64,000 bases of DNA from a virus. Of the stretch, positions 18,277 to 26,876 are shown piece by piece. The DNA is taken from positions 1 to 64,000 of the IMG/VR virus record IMGVR_UViG_3300013014_001174. One strand, given 5' to 3'. The notes under the pieces were generated by a model. The model did not search any database and was not told the DNA's origin. It saw nothing but the letters and a program-made list of their open reading frames with translations. The position numbers were made by a program, and so were the translations under genes. Within the stretch, counting starts at the first letter, position 1. Every line of letters starts with the position of its first letter.

Positions 18277-19734
18277 ATGTCGATTCATAATTCATATTTC
18301 AGTAGAAATAATACTATTGTTTATAGTGGTGAAACAAACACGGGTAGAAACCCTATTATTGAATTATATTACGCCGACGGCGGTGTAAAAGTACCTATTG
18401 GGTTTTCTAGATGTATATTTGATATCGATTTAACGGAACTTCAAGAAAAGTATAACCAAAAAATCATTTCAACCGGATGCACAACAAATATAAGACACGT
18501 ATTACGTATGATTAATACGTCTTCATTTAGTAGAGATTTTTTAAATACAAAAACATCAGAAGAAAAAGAAAGGGCAACATCATTTGATTTAATTGTCTGG
18601 AGAATACCATATGAAGATTTTAATGAAACTTTACCTCAATATTGGGACGAAGGTGTTGGTTATGATTTTTCCGATTTAGATTCCGTACCTGGTGATAGAA
18701 ATTATTCAACAAGACCATCAAATTGGTATTTAAGACAAACTCTTACACCTTGGCAACAAGATGGTGTTTATAACAATGAGAACTACGGAACATTTCCATT
18801 TTCAGCATTAACAATTGTTGGTGTACAACATTTTGAATTTGGTAATGAAGATTTGGAAATTGATATGACAAGTGAGATTGAAGCAATTTTGGATGGTTCA
18901 TTTGTTAATCCAGTTGGTTGGGGAATATCTTTTTTACCTCAACTTGAAAACTTAACCGGAACAACAAAATCATACTATGTTGGTTTCTTTTCTAGACACA
19001 CTCAAACATTTTATGAACCAAGACTTGAAACAATTTATGATGATTTAATACAAGACAATAGAAATAACTTTTCATTAGGTAAAGTTAATAAATTATATCT
19101 TTATACATATGAAGATGGTGATTTTGTAAATTTAGATGAAATACCAAAAGTAACAATTGCAGACCAAACCGGAACTCCAATACCTGGACTTATTAATTTA
19201 GATAGTTGTCAGAGAACAAAAGGTGTTTATGAAATTGCAATACCACCATTATTAAATTATCATTCACCTTGTATTTTTACAGATACTTGGAGTAACATAA
19301 AATTAAATAATTTTTCATTACCAAATGTTGTTAATGAATTTGTAATCAAACCTTTAGAAAGTTCATTACAATTTGGTACAACAACAAATGACCCATCAAT
19401 CTATGGTTTTGACTTTTTTGGTATTAAACAAGATGAAAAAATATTAAATACCGATATTAGAAAAGTTGGTGTGATAATTAAAAAAGCATACACAAAAAAC
19501 CAACAACTACCAAAAGTGGAAGCTTATTATAGAGTTTATGTAAGAGAGGGACAAACAGAAGTTCAAGTACAAGACTGGACAATGTTAAATAGAACACCAA
19601 ATGAGTACTACTTAATTTTTGATACAAGAGATAAAATACCAAATGAATATTATATTGATTTAAAGGTAATCTCTAGTGGTGAAGTAAATACTTATAAAAG
19701 AACAATAAAGTTTCAAATAGTTAATAAAAAATAA
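18277..19734 (+). CDS. Tail/baseplate structural protein
   Basis: 485 residues, rich in beta-strand residues, aromatic residues and Asn. The region GVQHFEFGNEDLEIDMTSEIEAIL... and the following FLPQLE/YYVGFFSRHTQTFYEPRLE stretch look like a jelly-roll (DNRLRE-like) carbohydrate-binding or structural domain; the C-terminal 170 residues look like an Ig-like domain (KVEAYYRVYVRE). Preceded by a late-type box at 18257-18264, 13 bp before the ATG. Role inferred from position between baseplate and adhesin genes. Confidence 0.55.
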   Translation: MSIHNSYFSRNNTIVYSGETNTGRNPIIELYYADGGVKVPIGFSRCIFDIDLTELQEKYNQKIISTGCTTNIRHVLRMINTSSFSRDFLNTKTSEEKERATSFDLIVWRIPYEDFNETLPQYWDEGVGYDFSDLDSVPGDRNYSTRPSNWYLRQTLTPWQQDGVYNNENYGTFPFSALTIVGVQHFEFGNEDLEIDMTSEIEAILDGSFVNPVGWGISFLPQLENLTGTTKSYYVGFFSRHTQTFYEPRLETIYDDLIQDNRNNFSLGKVNKLYLYTYEDGDFVNLDEIPKVTIADQTGTPIPGLINLDSCQRTKGVYEIAIPPLLNYHSPCIFTDTWSNIKLNNFSLPNVVNEFVIKPLESSLQFGTTTNDPSIYGFDFFGIKQDEKILNTDIRKVGVIIKKAYTKNQQLPKVEAYYRVYVREGQTEVQVQDWTMLNRTPNEYYLIFDTRDKIPNEYYIDLKVISSGEVNTYKRTIKFQIVNKK

Positions 19735-21767
19735 TGACAAATATAATAAGATTTAACGTATCTGGTTGTAGTGATGGTCTTACTTATACCTTTGTTGTTG
19801 ATGATACGTTATCGGCAACAACCACTAATGGTACTTACTATTTTAATCAAGTCTTTGGTGGTCGTATACCATCAGGATGTTATACCCGAATAGATGAAAG
19901 TAAACCTGACCAAGGGACTCCAAATATGATATTAGGTGATACATATACCGATTGTTTAGATTGTCTTAATAGTAATTCACAATATGTTTTAGTTGGGTTT
20001 TGTCCACCAAGTGAAAATAGGAATCTATTTCCTTTACCAACATCCGCATTTACTGGGACATTAGATGTTGGGCAAACTTATTACATTTCATTTATATATA
20101 TTGGGGGTAAACCAATAACGTGGTGTTTTAATATTAATTCTTTTTTAGTTGAATATGAAGGAGACGTTGGTCAAGTAATTAGTATATCACCGTTAGAAGA
20201 CAATTGTGAAACCTGTATTGCAGAAAACTCATTTACGTATGAAGTTACGGATTGTCTTGATGGATTTATCAAATACGTCCAATTACCAAGTGATGATTAT
20301 ATTGGTAATCTAATCACCTATTATGACCCATTGTTATTCCAACAATTCTGTGGTGTTGTTGGGGGTGTGACTGAAGGCTCAAGTCCAGACGTAACATTGG
20401 TTGCCGATTTAGGTCCATTTATTGATCCATCTCAATGTGAAGAATGTTTAGGACAAGTTGCGGATAAAAGAATCATTACAAATTGTATAAACGGAACAGA
20501 ACAAGTTGTGTGGGCATCAACATTATTAGGATCAGAAGATTTTAGTAATTTATCATATGAACTTGGTTGTTATGATATTGGAGATTTAACTGAAAGTGGT
20601 ATAACAATATCATCATTTTTAAATTTTGAGCCTCAGCCCTCTTGTACGGATTGTATTGAGTGTACAGGTATTCAATATAATTATTCAACTTGTAGTGGTG
20701 CAGGTCCAATAGGGGGATTTAGCTATAGTGACACTACCGCTTCGGTATTAACAGATGGTACGTATTACGTAACGGGCAGCACTGATGGTAGTGGCCAATA
20801 TGCGTTATTTGAAGTTATAGTAGAATTTAATACAATAACTTCAATCGGATTACCTAATCTTGGTATTTTATATGATGTTGGTGATACCATAACGCTTTTA
20901 GGTGGTGAGATTGGCGGTATTAGTCCTGATGATGATATTATTATTACGGTACAGAATGTAGCGAATGAAGGTTCATTAATTTCTTATCAATATATTGAAA
21001 ACCCCATTGGTACCACGTTATATGTTCCGTGGTTAGATGATTGTGTTGAGATTACGTCGTATTCAAACCCAATAGTTAGCACTTCTTATCCAATATATAG
21101 TTTTAATTTATTAATAGATTGTGAAACTTGTAATCTTTCTGATAATTTTGTTTGGTTAGGCGAAAGTTGTAGTACAGGATCACAAGCAATAATTACAACT
21201 ACAAATGGGTTTATTACTGGAGACAGAGTTAAAGTAAAATGGGGATCAGTTGATTTTGATTGTTACACTTTACTAAGCCCTTATGACCCATCTATGGGTC
21301 CTTATCCAATATACAACTCATTAACAAGTGACGCTTACCAAATTTGTGACGACTGTTTATTAAGTTCAAGAGTTAATATTTCAATCTCCGAATGTGATGG
21401 TTCAAATCAACAATATGTTAGTGTTTCGTTAAGTGATTATTTTATGTTTTATAATTTTGGGTATACCACATTTAATATTATACAATATAGTAAATGTTAT
21501 GTTATTAATGGTACTTGCCTTGTAAACGGAGATTATCCAGAAATTAATATTCTTAATTTTTACTTTAATTGTATTGAGTGTAATATTGATAACATTAGAC
21601 CACCAAGAAGTGCAAATACAGAAAACTTTATTTGTGTACCGGATTGTGAATTTACCGGATCAACGGCGGTAACGCCACCACATCCAGTATGGACTGATGG
21701 TTATGGAACTGAAGTAACACAATTAAATATGATTACATTGGGTGGAATAAATGGATTAAACGGATAA
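19734..21767 (+). CDS. Cys-rich modular adhesin-like tail protein
   Basis: 677 residues built of about seven diverged repeats of 70-110 residues, each ending in a C-x2-C pair (DCLDCLNS, NCETCIAE, QCEECLGQ, CTDCIECT, DCETCNLS, ICDDCLLS, NCIECNID). The last 50 residues are nearly identical to those of the following gene. The architecture fits an extended receptor-binding or fibre protein stabilised by disulfides or metal. It begins on the ATG overlapping the previous stop (TAATG). No known family recognised. Confidence 0.6.
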   Translation: MTNIIRFNVSGCSDGLTYTFVVDDTLSATTTNGTYYFNQVFGGRIPSGCYTRIDESKPDQGTPNMILGDTYTDCLDCLNSNSQYVLVGFCPPSENRNLFPLPTSAFTGTLDVGQTYYISFIYIGGKPITWCFNINSFLVEYEGDVGQVISISPLEDNCETCIAENSFTYEVTDCLDGFIKYVQLPSDDYIGNLITYYDPLLFQQFCGVVGGVTEGSSPDVTLVADLGPFIDPSQCEECLGQVADKRIITNCINGTEQVVWASTLLGSEDFSNLSYELGCYDIGDLTESGITISSFLNFEPQPSCTDCIECTGIQYNYSTCSGAGPIGGFSYSDTTASVLTDGTYYVTGSTDGSGQYALFEVIVEFNTITSIGLPNLGILYDVGDTITLLGGEIGGISPDDDIIITVQNVANEGSLISYQYIENPIGTTLYVPWLDDCVEITSYSNPIVSTSYPIYSFNLLIDCETCNLSDNFVWLGESCSTGSQAIITTTNGFITGDRVKVKWGSVDFDCYTLLSPYDPSMGPYPIYNSLTSDAYQICDDCLLSSRVNISISECDGSNQQYVSVSLSDYFMFYNFGYTTFNIIQYSKCYVINGTCLVNGDYPEINILNFYFNCIECNIDNIRPPRSANTENFICVPDCEFTGSTAVTPPHPVWTDGYGTEVTQLNMITLGGINGLNG

Positions 21768-22404
21768 TTAATATATTTATATAAAAAAAGATATTATGAC
21801 AAATTATATTATAAATGAATGTTTAACTAACGATGTATATATTATTTCAGCGGTAACGTTAACGTTGGGAGAATCGATAAGGTTTGGTGTTGGTGAGGAT
21901 CTATTTTGTGGTAATGTTGTGACCGTAACTGAGGAATCTATAACACCTCTTTCTTACTTGAATGCTCAATATCCAAATTGTTGTGAGTGTTTAGCCGATA
22001 ATGTAGAATCTTTAAATTTTAAATTTATACAATGTGGTACAGAAAATGAAATTAATATAGAAGCACTTAATTTTTGTGATCAATTTGGATCACCCACTAC
22101 AGGTCTTACTTATGAAATACAATTTGCTTCTGAAACACCATTTTGTGCTACTTTTGGAGGGTTAAGTGAATCAGGTCAAACAGATTATTCATACGTTTCA
22201 GGGCCCTTTTCGGTTTGTGAAGATTGTGGAGAAGAACTACCAAGAAGCGCAAATACAGAAAACTTTATTTGTATTCCAGATTGTGAATTTACTGGATCAA
22301 CGGCGGTAACGCCACCACACCCAGTATGGACTGATGGTTATGGAACTGAAGTAACTCAATTAAATATGATAGTTTTAGGAGGACCTAACGGATTAAACGC
22401 TTAA
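21613..22404 (+). repeat. Duplicated ~155-bp module at the 3' ends of two adhesin-like genes
   Basis: Copy 1 covers 21613-21767 and copy 2 covers 22250-22404. They encode the same C-terminal domain with only a few substitutions, while sequence upstream of each copy has diverged. The high identity suggests recent duplication, or gene conversion keeping the anchor domain constant. Confidence 0.8.
21796..22404 (+). CDS. Short Cys-rich adhesin-like protein sharing the C-terminal module
   Basis: 202 residues: about one and a half repeat units of the preceding protein (CCECLADN, VCEDCGEE) followed by the same terminal module beginning PRSANTENFIC and ending LGGPNGLNA. The DNA of the module is also nearly identical (21613-21767 and 22250-22404). 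A late-type TATTTATA box at 21774-21781 precedes it. It may be an alternative tip, a cap, or a degenerate copy of the larger gene. Confidence 0.6.
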   Translation: MTNYIINECLTNDVYIISAVTLTLGESIRFGVGEDLFCGNVVTVTEESITPLSYLNAQYPNCCECLADNVESLNFKFIQCGTENEINIEALNFCDQFGSPTTGLTYEIQFASETPFCATFGGLSESGQTDYSYVSGPFSVCEDCGEELPRSANTENFICIPDCEFTGSTAVTPPHPVWTDGYGTEVTQLNMIVLGGPNGLNA

Positions 22405-22408
22405 TAAT

Positions 22409-22864
22409 ATGAGAAATTTAGATAGAATTATAAAAAAAGTTTTAAGAGAAGAAGAGGAACATAGGTCTGGAAGATATATGTTTTTTTCTAACTTAGAACA
22501 AATGAGAAGACAATGTGATTTATTACTTGATTTAGATGAAGAAATGGTTGAGTCTATTTTAGAAAATGGTCACGATTGGGCTCAAGATCACATCTCTGAA
22601 GCAAAAAATAATATGGATCAAGTTTTTGATTTTATTATGAATGAATCAAAAAAAGATGGTATGGAAATGTCTATGAATATTGACGATAAGGATATGGTTA
22701 TGTCAGAAGGTAAGAAAAAAAAGAATGTTGCAACTAATAAAAAATTATGGCAACAATCTTTATCTTGGGCTAGAGCAAGATACGACGTTTGTCCGAGCGC
22801 ATATTGTAATGGCGCTGCCGTTAAGAGGTACAACTCTAAAGGTGGTAAGTGGATAAAAAAATAA
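22409..22864 (+). CDS. Probable head-associated protein with targeting peptide and CxxC-type C-terminal domain
   Basis: 151 residues. The N-terminus (MRNLDRIIKKVLREEEE) matches the short basic helix plus L-x-E site that recurs in this phage. The C-terminal 45 residues (SLSWARARYDVCPSAYCNGAAVKRY) are a domain I have seen in many phage hypotheticals, with two conserved cysteines. It is placed right after the adhesins, 4 bp after the stop. I infer packaging in the head from the N-terminal peptide. Confidence 0.6.
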   Translation: MRNLDRIIKKVLREEEEHRSGRYMFFSNLEQMRRQCDLLLDLDEEMVESILENGHDWAQDHISEAKNNMDQVFDFIMNESKKDGMEMSMNIDDKDMVMSEGKKKKNVATNKKLWQQSLSWARARYDVCPSAYCNGAAVKRYNSKGGKWIKK

Positions 22865-22909
22865 TTTACAGATTTAGACACTTTACCCAAATTCCATATA
22901 TTTATATAT

Positions 22910-23815
22910 ATGGAAACAAAGTATTGTAAAGAATGTAATGAATTAAAACCATTAAGTGAGTTTTATACTTCACAAAAAGGTTTATTATGTAAACATCACC
23001 ACAAATTACGAGGCAGAACCAACAAAAAAAAGTATAGACAAGATCCAAAAAATATTGAAAAAGAAAAATTAAAATCACAAGAAAGAAAATTGAGATTATG
23101 GGTCAATAATTTATTACACTCAACAAAAAGAAGGAATTGTGAAAATACATTAACTATTGACGAAATTCTTGAAATTTATAAAAACCAACGCGGTCTATGC
23201 TATTGGTTTAATATACCTTTAATTCCAACACTAACGAATAAACACCCACAACAACCTTCAATTGATAGACTAGATAGGTTTAAAGGTTATACAAAGGATA
23301 ATGTTGTTTTAACTTGTTATGTTGCTAATATTGGAAGAAATGAAACAAGCGTTGATGTTTGGCAAAATTTTATTTCTTTATTATTTAGTGGTAAATCACA
23401 AGAATCCAATTTAGGTTCTGAAATTATTAATTTAAAAAATAAAATTCAAGAATTAGAAACTAAAGATGAATTTGTAATATACGATGAAAATTTAAATGAA
23501 ACGGTTGTTACAAATTTATATGAATATGGTAGACAAAATAATATTAATCAAAATACTTTAAGTTCTATCAGAAAGAAAAGAAAAAGAAACACCCAAAAAG
23601 GTTTAATAATTTTAAACAGAAGTAAAAATGAAACAATTGAAAAAAGAGTTTATAAATTAATATCACCAGATGGTGTTGAATTTAATTTAACTTCCTTGAG
23701 AAATTTTTGTTTAGAGTACGGTTTGAACGACAGTGCTTTACATAGGGTTGGTAAAGGTGATTTACAACATTATAAAGGTTGGAAATGTGAATATAATAAA
23801 ATACTATTAAAATAG
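22910..23815 (+). CDS. HNH homing endonuclease
   Basis: 301 residues. An N-terminal zinc knuckle (KYCKECNELKPLSEFY), then an HNH-like core (CYWFNIPL, PSIDRLDRFKGYTKDNVVLTCY), then DNA-reading repeats of the NUMOD type (VVTNLYEYGRQNNINQNTLSSIRK and NLTSLRNFCLEYGLNDSALHRVGKG). Stand-alone endonucleases of this kind spread into phage intergenic regions by double-strand-break repair. A TATTTATA box overlaps its start (22899-22906). Confidence 0.85.
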   Translation: METKYCKECNELKPLSEFYTSQKGLLCKHHHKLRGRTNKKKYRQDPKNIEKEKLKSQERKLRLWVNNLLHSTKRRNCENTLTIDEILEIYKNQRGLCYWFNIPLIPTLTNKHPQQPSIDRLDRFKGYTKDNVVLTCYVANIGRNETSVDVWQNFISLLFSGKSQESNLGSEIINLKNKIQELETKDEFVIYDENLNETVVTNLYEYGRQNNINQNTLSSIRKKRKRNTQKGLIILNRSKNETIEKRVYKLISPDGVEFNLTSLRNFCLEYGLNDSALHRVGKGDLQHYKGWKCEYNKILLK

Positions 23816-23848
23816 TTTGTTTATTTCAAATAAAATTCACTATCTTTG
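23816..23848 (+). promoter_or_regulatory. Host-type (Bacteroidetes) promoter for 23869 gene
   Basis: TTTG at 23816-23819 and TATCTTTG at 23841-23848 match the Bacteroidetes -33 (TTTG) and -7 (TAnnTTTG) elements, with a 21-bp gap. It lies 21 bp upstream of the next ATG. Confidence 0.75.
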
Positions 23849-23868
23849 TAGAACAATAAACAAAAGAT

Positions 23869-24300
23869 ATGAAAAAAAGAATTAAGAGATTTTTTAAAAG
23901 GTTAAAATTAAAAACGTATTTGTATTTTAAAAAGATTGGTTTTGCACCAACACATCAGGATGACCCAGCAACTTATGAAAAAACTTGTTTTCTGATTTGT
24001 CTTAAAGTAATACAACATCCAGATACAAAGTTTATGATTGCACCAATGTCAAATAAAAGGTATCTTGAAAATAAAGAAATTGATATTTTTATAACAATGG
24101 ATTATGGTCGTGTCGATTTAACAAATCACGTATATCATTATAGTGTTAAATTAAGTAACAGAGATTGGGAAAGAATGTCTAAAATATTTGACGTAGAAAC
24201 AGAAAAAAGACGTTTAAAATATGAGGACATAATAAACTCTCAAATAAAAAATTCGTTACATAACGTATTAGAAAAAGTATCAAAAAGTGTTAACCAATAA
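23869..24300 (+). CDS. Hypothetical basic protein
   Basis: 143 residues. A very basic N-terminus (KKRIKRFFKRLKLKTYLYFKK) is followed by a compact domain (CFLICLKVIQHPDTKFMIAPMS). No family recognised. It has a textbook host promoter 21 bp upstream, so it is probably transcribed early by the host polymerase with the lipoprotein gene that follows. Confidence 0.65.
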   Translation: MKKRIKRFFKRLKLKTYLYFKKIGFAPTHQDDPATYEKTCFLICLKVIQHPDTKFMIAPMSNKRYLENKEIDIFITMDYGRVDLTNHVYHYSVKLSNRDWERMSKIFDVETEKRRLKYEDIINSQIKNSLHNVLEKVSKSVNQ

Positions 24301-24310
24301 TTTATATAAG

Positions 24311-24583
24311 ATGAAAAATTTAATTTTAGTTTTAGTAGTCATATCAACTTTATTTAGTTGTAAAAATTCGTCAAAATTGACGTATAACACTTACAATGAT
24401 AATACACCATATACGTACAAAATGGGTAATACAAAAAATAATGAAATTGATTTAATGAAATTAACTCCATTTGAGCGAGCTCTTATAAATACTTGGTCAG
24501 AAATGAGTGAAGAAGAACAAAATAAAATTAAGAGTTGTTTTATTTCATCTTCAAAAATTGACTCTTTATTTATTAAAAATTAA
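24311..24583 (+). CDS. Small lipoprotein
   Basis: 90 residues from the ATG at 24311. The start MKNLILVLVVISTLFSC is a lipoprotein signal peptide with lipobox LFSC and Cys at residue 17. A longer in-frame start at 24287 would put extra residues before the signal peptide and overlap the previous gene, so I reject it. The mature part is hydrophilic. It is expected in the cell envelope; a superinfection-exclusion role is possible but not shown. It converges with the following minus-strand gene, overlapping its stop by 4 bp. Confidence 0.72.
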   Translation: MKNLILVLVVISTLFSCKNSSKLTYNTYNDNTPYTYKMGNTKNNEIDLMKLTPFERALINTWSEMSEEEQNKIKSCFISSSKIDSLFIKN

Positions 24584-26193
24584 ATATCGTTATTTAAATC
24601 CCAGTTATCTTTTAATTCTGTTAAAAATTCACCATTAGGTGTATTACTAATAATACGACAAAAAGAATTTCTTCCGGTACTTGATGTGTCAAAAATAATG
24701 TGTTTTTTATCATTTTGACCAATATTTAAAATACTACTAAGGATTTCATCAATTGGCTTTAGAGTAAATTCATAACTTGGTGTGTTATACATATCTGGAA
24801 ATCCTGATCCAGATCCTGGTGGTGTATATGGTTTTTTATTTTGGTTAACATTAAAAACTAAACCGTATTTGTCAGTTTCAGTATATTCAAAACCACTACC
24901 CCAAGGTTCACCAATTTTATGTCCTCTATCTTGGAAACTACCACCTGCTAATACTCGTGATTCAGTATCTAAAATACCAGAAATAGTTTCGGTACCACCA
25001 ATTTGTATCTTTTCATTTGGCGAAGTCCCAACTAATTTATAACTTGTACATTCTAATTTTATTTCTTGATTTGGTGATATTATAGGTTTTTCTTTTTCTT
25101 CGTTTAAAACTCTTTTAACAATTCTTGTTAAATCATCTTCCGTAAGTGTAATAATTCTTCTTTTCATATTTTCATTTGTTTTTTTCCTATTTGAAACCAT
25201 TACTGGTTTTTGCCCTTTTCCGGATTGAGGGTCGTTTTTTTCGGCTTTTCTTTTTTGACTACAAGCATTTCTTTTTTGTGAATCTGACATTTTTCCTGCA
25301 ACACCTGCTGCTCTACATTTTGGATAGGAACCTTCACTAGCATCTGATCTTCCACAAGGTGGATGTTTACCATCAACTTTTCTACATATATCAACCCAAG
25401 GACCTTTTGGTTGTGAAGAACCCTTTGGTTTTTTCTTTTTACCAAACCAAACAGCCAAATCTTCGTTCATTTTTTGTCTTTTAAGAATATCTTTTTTTGT
25501 TACCACTTTTCTTTTTAAAGGTCTATACCATTCAATAGGGTCATTTGTTAGTTGTCCTTTTGATAATTGTGATTCGTGTTCACCATCAACATCATATGTT
25601 GTAACTTCAAATTTACCTTGTTGTGGTTCCCAACCTCCAACAACTTTATAAACATTTTTTTTCGTTGTTCTTTTTTTAAAAAAATTATTTACCGGACTAT
25701 CGCTTTCGATATCAAAAGCCCCAAGTTCTGATTTTTTCCATTTTCTCATTCCAAGCTCTTGCGGACCAGAATATTCACCAGCAGTTGTTGTTGTGGTTAT
25801 TTCGTTAATTTTTAGTTTCTTTTTTTGGTGTTTTACCGGTACAATTTCTAATTTTTTTGAGTTTTCTTTACCACTTGGTGTTCTATTTAAAACATTACCA
25901 TCTTCATCACTATTTGTTGACCCTGGGTGTTTCTTTATAAAATTTGATATTTTTCTTGCAACTTTTTCGAGTTCTCGTATTTGATTACTTCTTAAATCCC
26001 AATCGTGATCATAACTATCATAGGCAACTAAAGGACTTTTATAGTTTGATACTGAATCTGTAAATGGGGCTAATTTTGGTTTATCAAAATCACGCATTCC
26101 AGGTTGTAATGGAGCCACGTATGAACCTCTACCACCAGTTGAATCTCCAGTTGCTTCTTTTAATATTTTCTTTATTAAATCCTTAATTATCAT
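24580..26193 (-). CDS. Multi-domain head-type protein with two targeting-like peptides
   Basis: 537 residues when started at the ATG at 26193. The longer frame to 26211 runs through a late-type TATTTATT box (26200-26207), so it is rejected. The protein opens MIIKDLIKKILKE-AT, matching the recurring head peptide. A Lys-rich middle contains CRKVDGKHPPCGRSD and YPKCRA, a small Cys domain common in large phages. At codon 343 (25167) a second full peptide starts: MKRRIITLTEDDLTRIVK then RVLNE. Either the product is cut internally by the prohead protease, or the ATG at 25167 begins a separate 195-residue protein in the same frame. Confidence 0.6.
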   Translation of the reverse strand: MIIKDLIKKILKEATGDSTGGRGSYVAPLQPGMRDFDKPKLAPFTDSVSNYKSPLVAYDSYDHDWDLRSNQIRELEKVARKISNFIKKHPGSTNSDEDGNVLNRTPSGKENSKKLEIVPVKHQKKKLKINEITTTTTAGEYSGPQELGMRKWKKSELGAFDIESDSPVNNFFKKRTTKKNVYKVVGGWEPQQGKFEVTTYDVDGEHESQLSKGQLTNDPIEWYRPLKRKVVTKKDILKRQKMNEDLAVWFGKKKKPKGSSQPKGPWVDICRKVDGKHPPCGRSDASEGSYPKCRAAGVAGKMSDSQKRNACSQKRKAEKNDPQSGKGQKPVMVSNRKKTNENMKRRIITLTEDDLTRIVKRVLNEEKEKPIISPNQEIKLECTSYKLVGTSPNEKIQIGGTETISGILDTESRVLAGGSFQDRGHKIGEPWGSGFEYTETDKYGLVFNVNQNKKPYTPPGSGSGFPDMYNTPSYEFTLKPIDEILSSILNIGQNDKKHIIFDTSSTGRNSFCRIISNTPNGEFLTELKDNWDLNNDI

Positions 26194-26216
26194 TACTATA
26201 ATAAATATCATAATAT

Positions 26217-26429
26217 ATGGAAAACGAAAATAAACTATTTGGTACTTTATTTGGTTCTATAGACTTAAAAACTGAAGAACATTTGGATATTATCCTTACT
26301 ACTATGGATAAAGACCACTCCATATATTATCTAGTTGAGGCCATAAAATCAGCCCATAGAAAGGGTGCGTTTACAATTGGTGAAACTGAAGTCGTATCAA
26401 AGGCTATTAGAACTATGTCTAGACAGTAA
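26217..26429 (+). CDS. Small conserved-looking helical protein
   Basis: 70 residues, with amphipathic helices and normal codon use (DLKTEEHLDIILTTMDKDHSIYYLVEAIK). It is divergent from the preceding gene and its 3' end overlaps the membrane protein gene on the other strand by 33 bp. No family recognised. Confidence 0.5.
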   Translation: MENENKLFGTLFGSIDLKTEEHLDIILTTMDKDHSIYYLVEAIKSAHRKGAFTIGETEVVSKAIRTMSRQ

Positions 26430-26876
26430 ATGTACTTTGTATAGCATAATATGTAGGTGATAAACACATAATGTTATTATTCCCCAAGTCTCCATCCAAA
26501 AAAACCCATTAAATATCCAGAAAAAAATTGATATTAAATAGATATAAAAATAGTATTTTAATCTTTTTGTAAGGTATAGTGGAATCAAACAAGAAAGAAA
26601 AAAAAGTATTGCAAATAGGTTATGTAACCAAAAATGACTGGGAACTGAAAATGCGGTTAATAATAGTAAAAACATTGACGGTATTTTCCATTCATCTAAC
26701 TCAAAAAAAAAATAACTCACAAGGGCATTTGTTAATATAAATAAAAATTGTAACTCCGTTTCCCAGGCTTGGGATACTGAATCTAGTTCCCCACAGTAAA
26801 AATAAATAATAAAAGGTTGTAGGATAGCAAGTACTATAACAAACAACCTTCTAATAAAATCAAAACTTTTTATCAT
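26397..26876 (-). CDS. Polytopic membrane protein
   Basis: 159 residues with about five hydrophobic segments (around 10-26, 44-58, 66-82, 87-103 and 108-140), so an integral membrane protein. It starts within the stop of the T9SS-type gene (4-bp overlap), so the two are co-expressed. No family recognised; an accessory role for export or anchoring of its secreted neighbour is possible. Confidence 0.6.
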   Translation of the reverse strand: MIKSFDFIRRLFVIVLAILQPFIIYFYCGELDSVSQAWETELQFLFILTNALVSYFFFELDEWKIPSMFLLLLTAFSVPSHFWLHNLFAILFFLSCLIPLYLTKRLKYYFYIYLISIFFWIFNGFFWMETWGIITLCVYHLHIMLYKVHLLSRHSSNSL

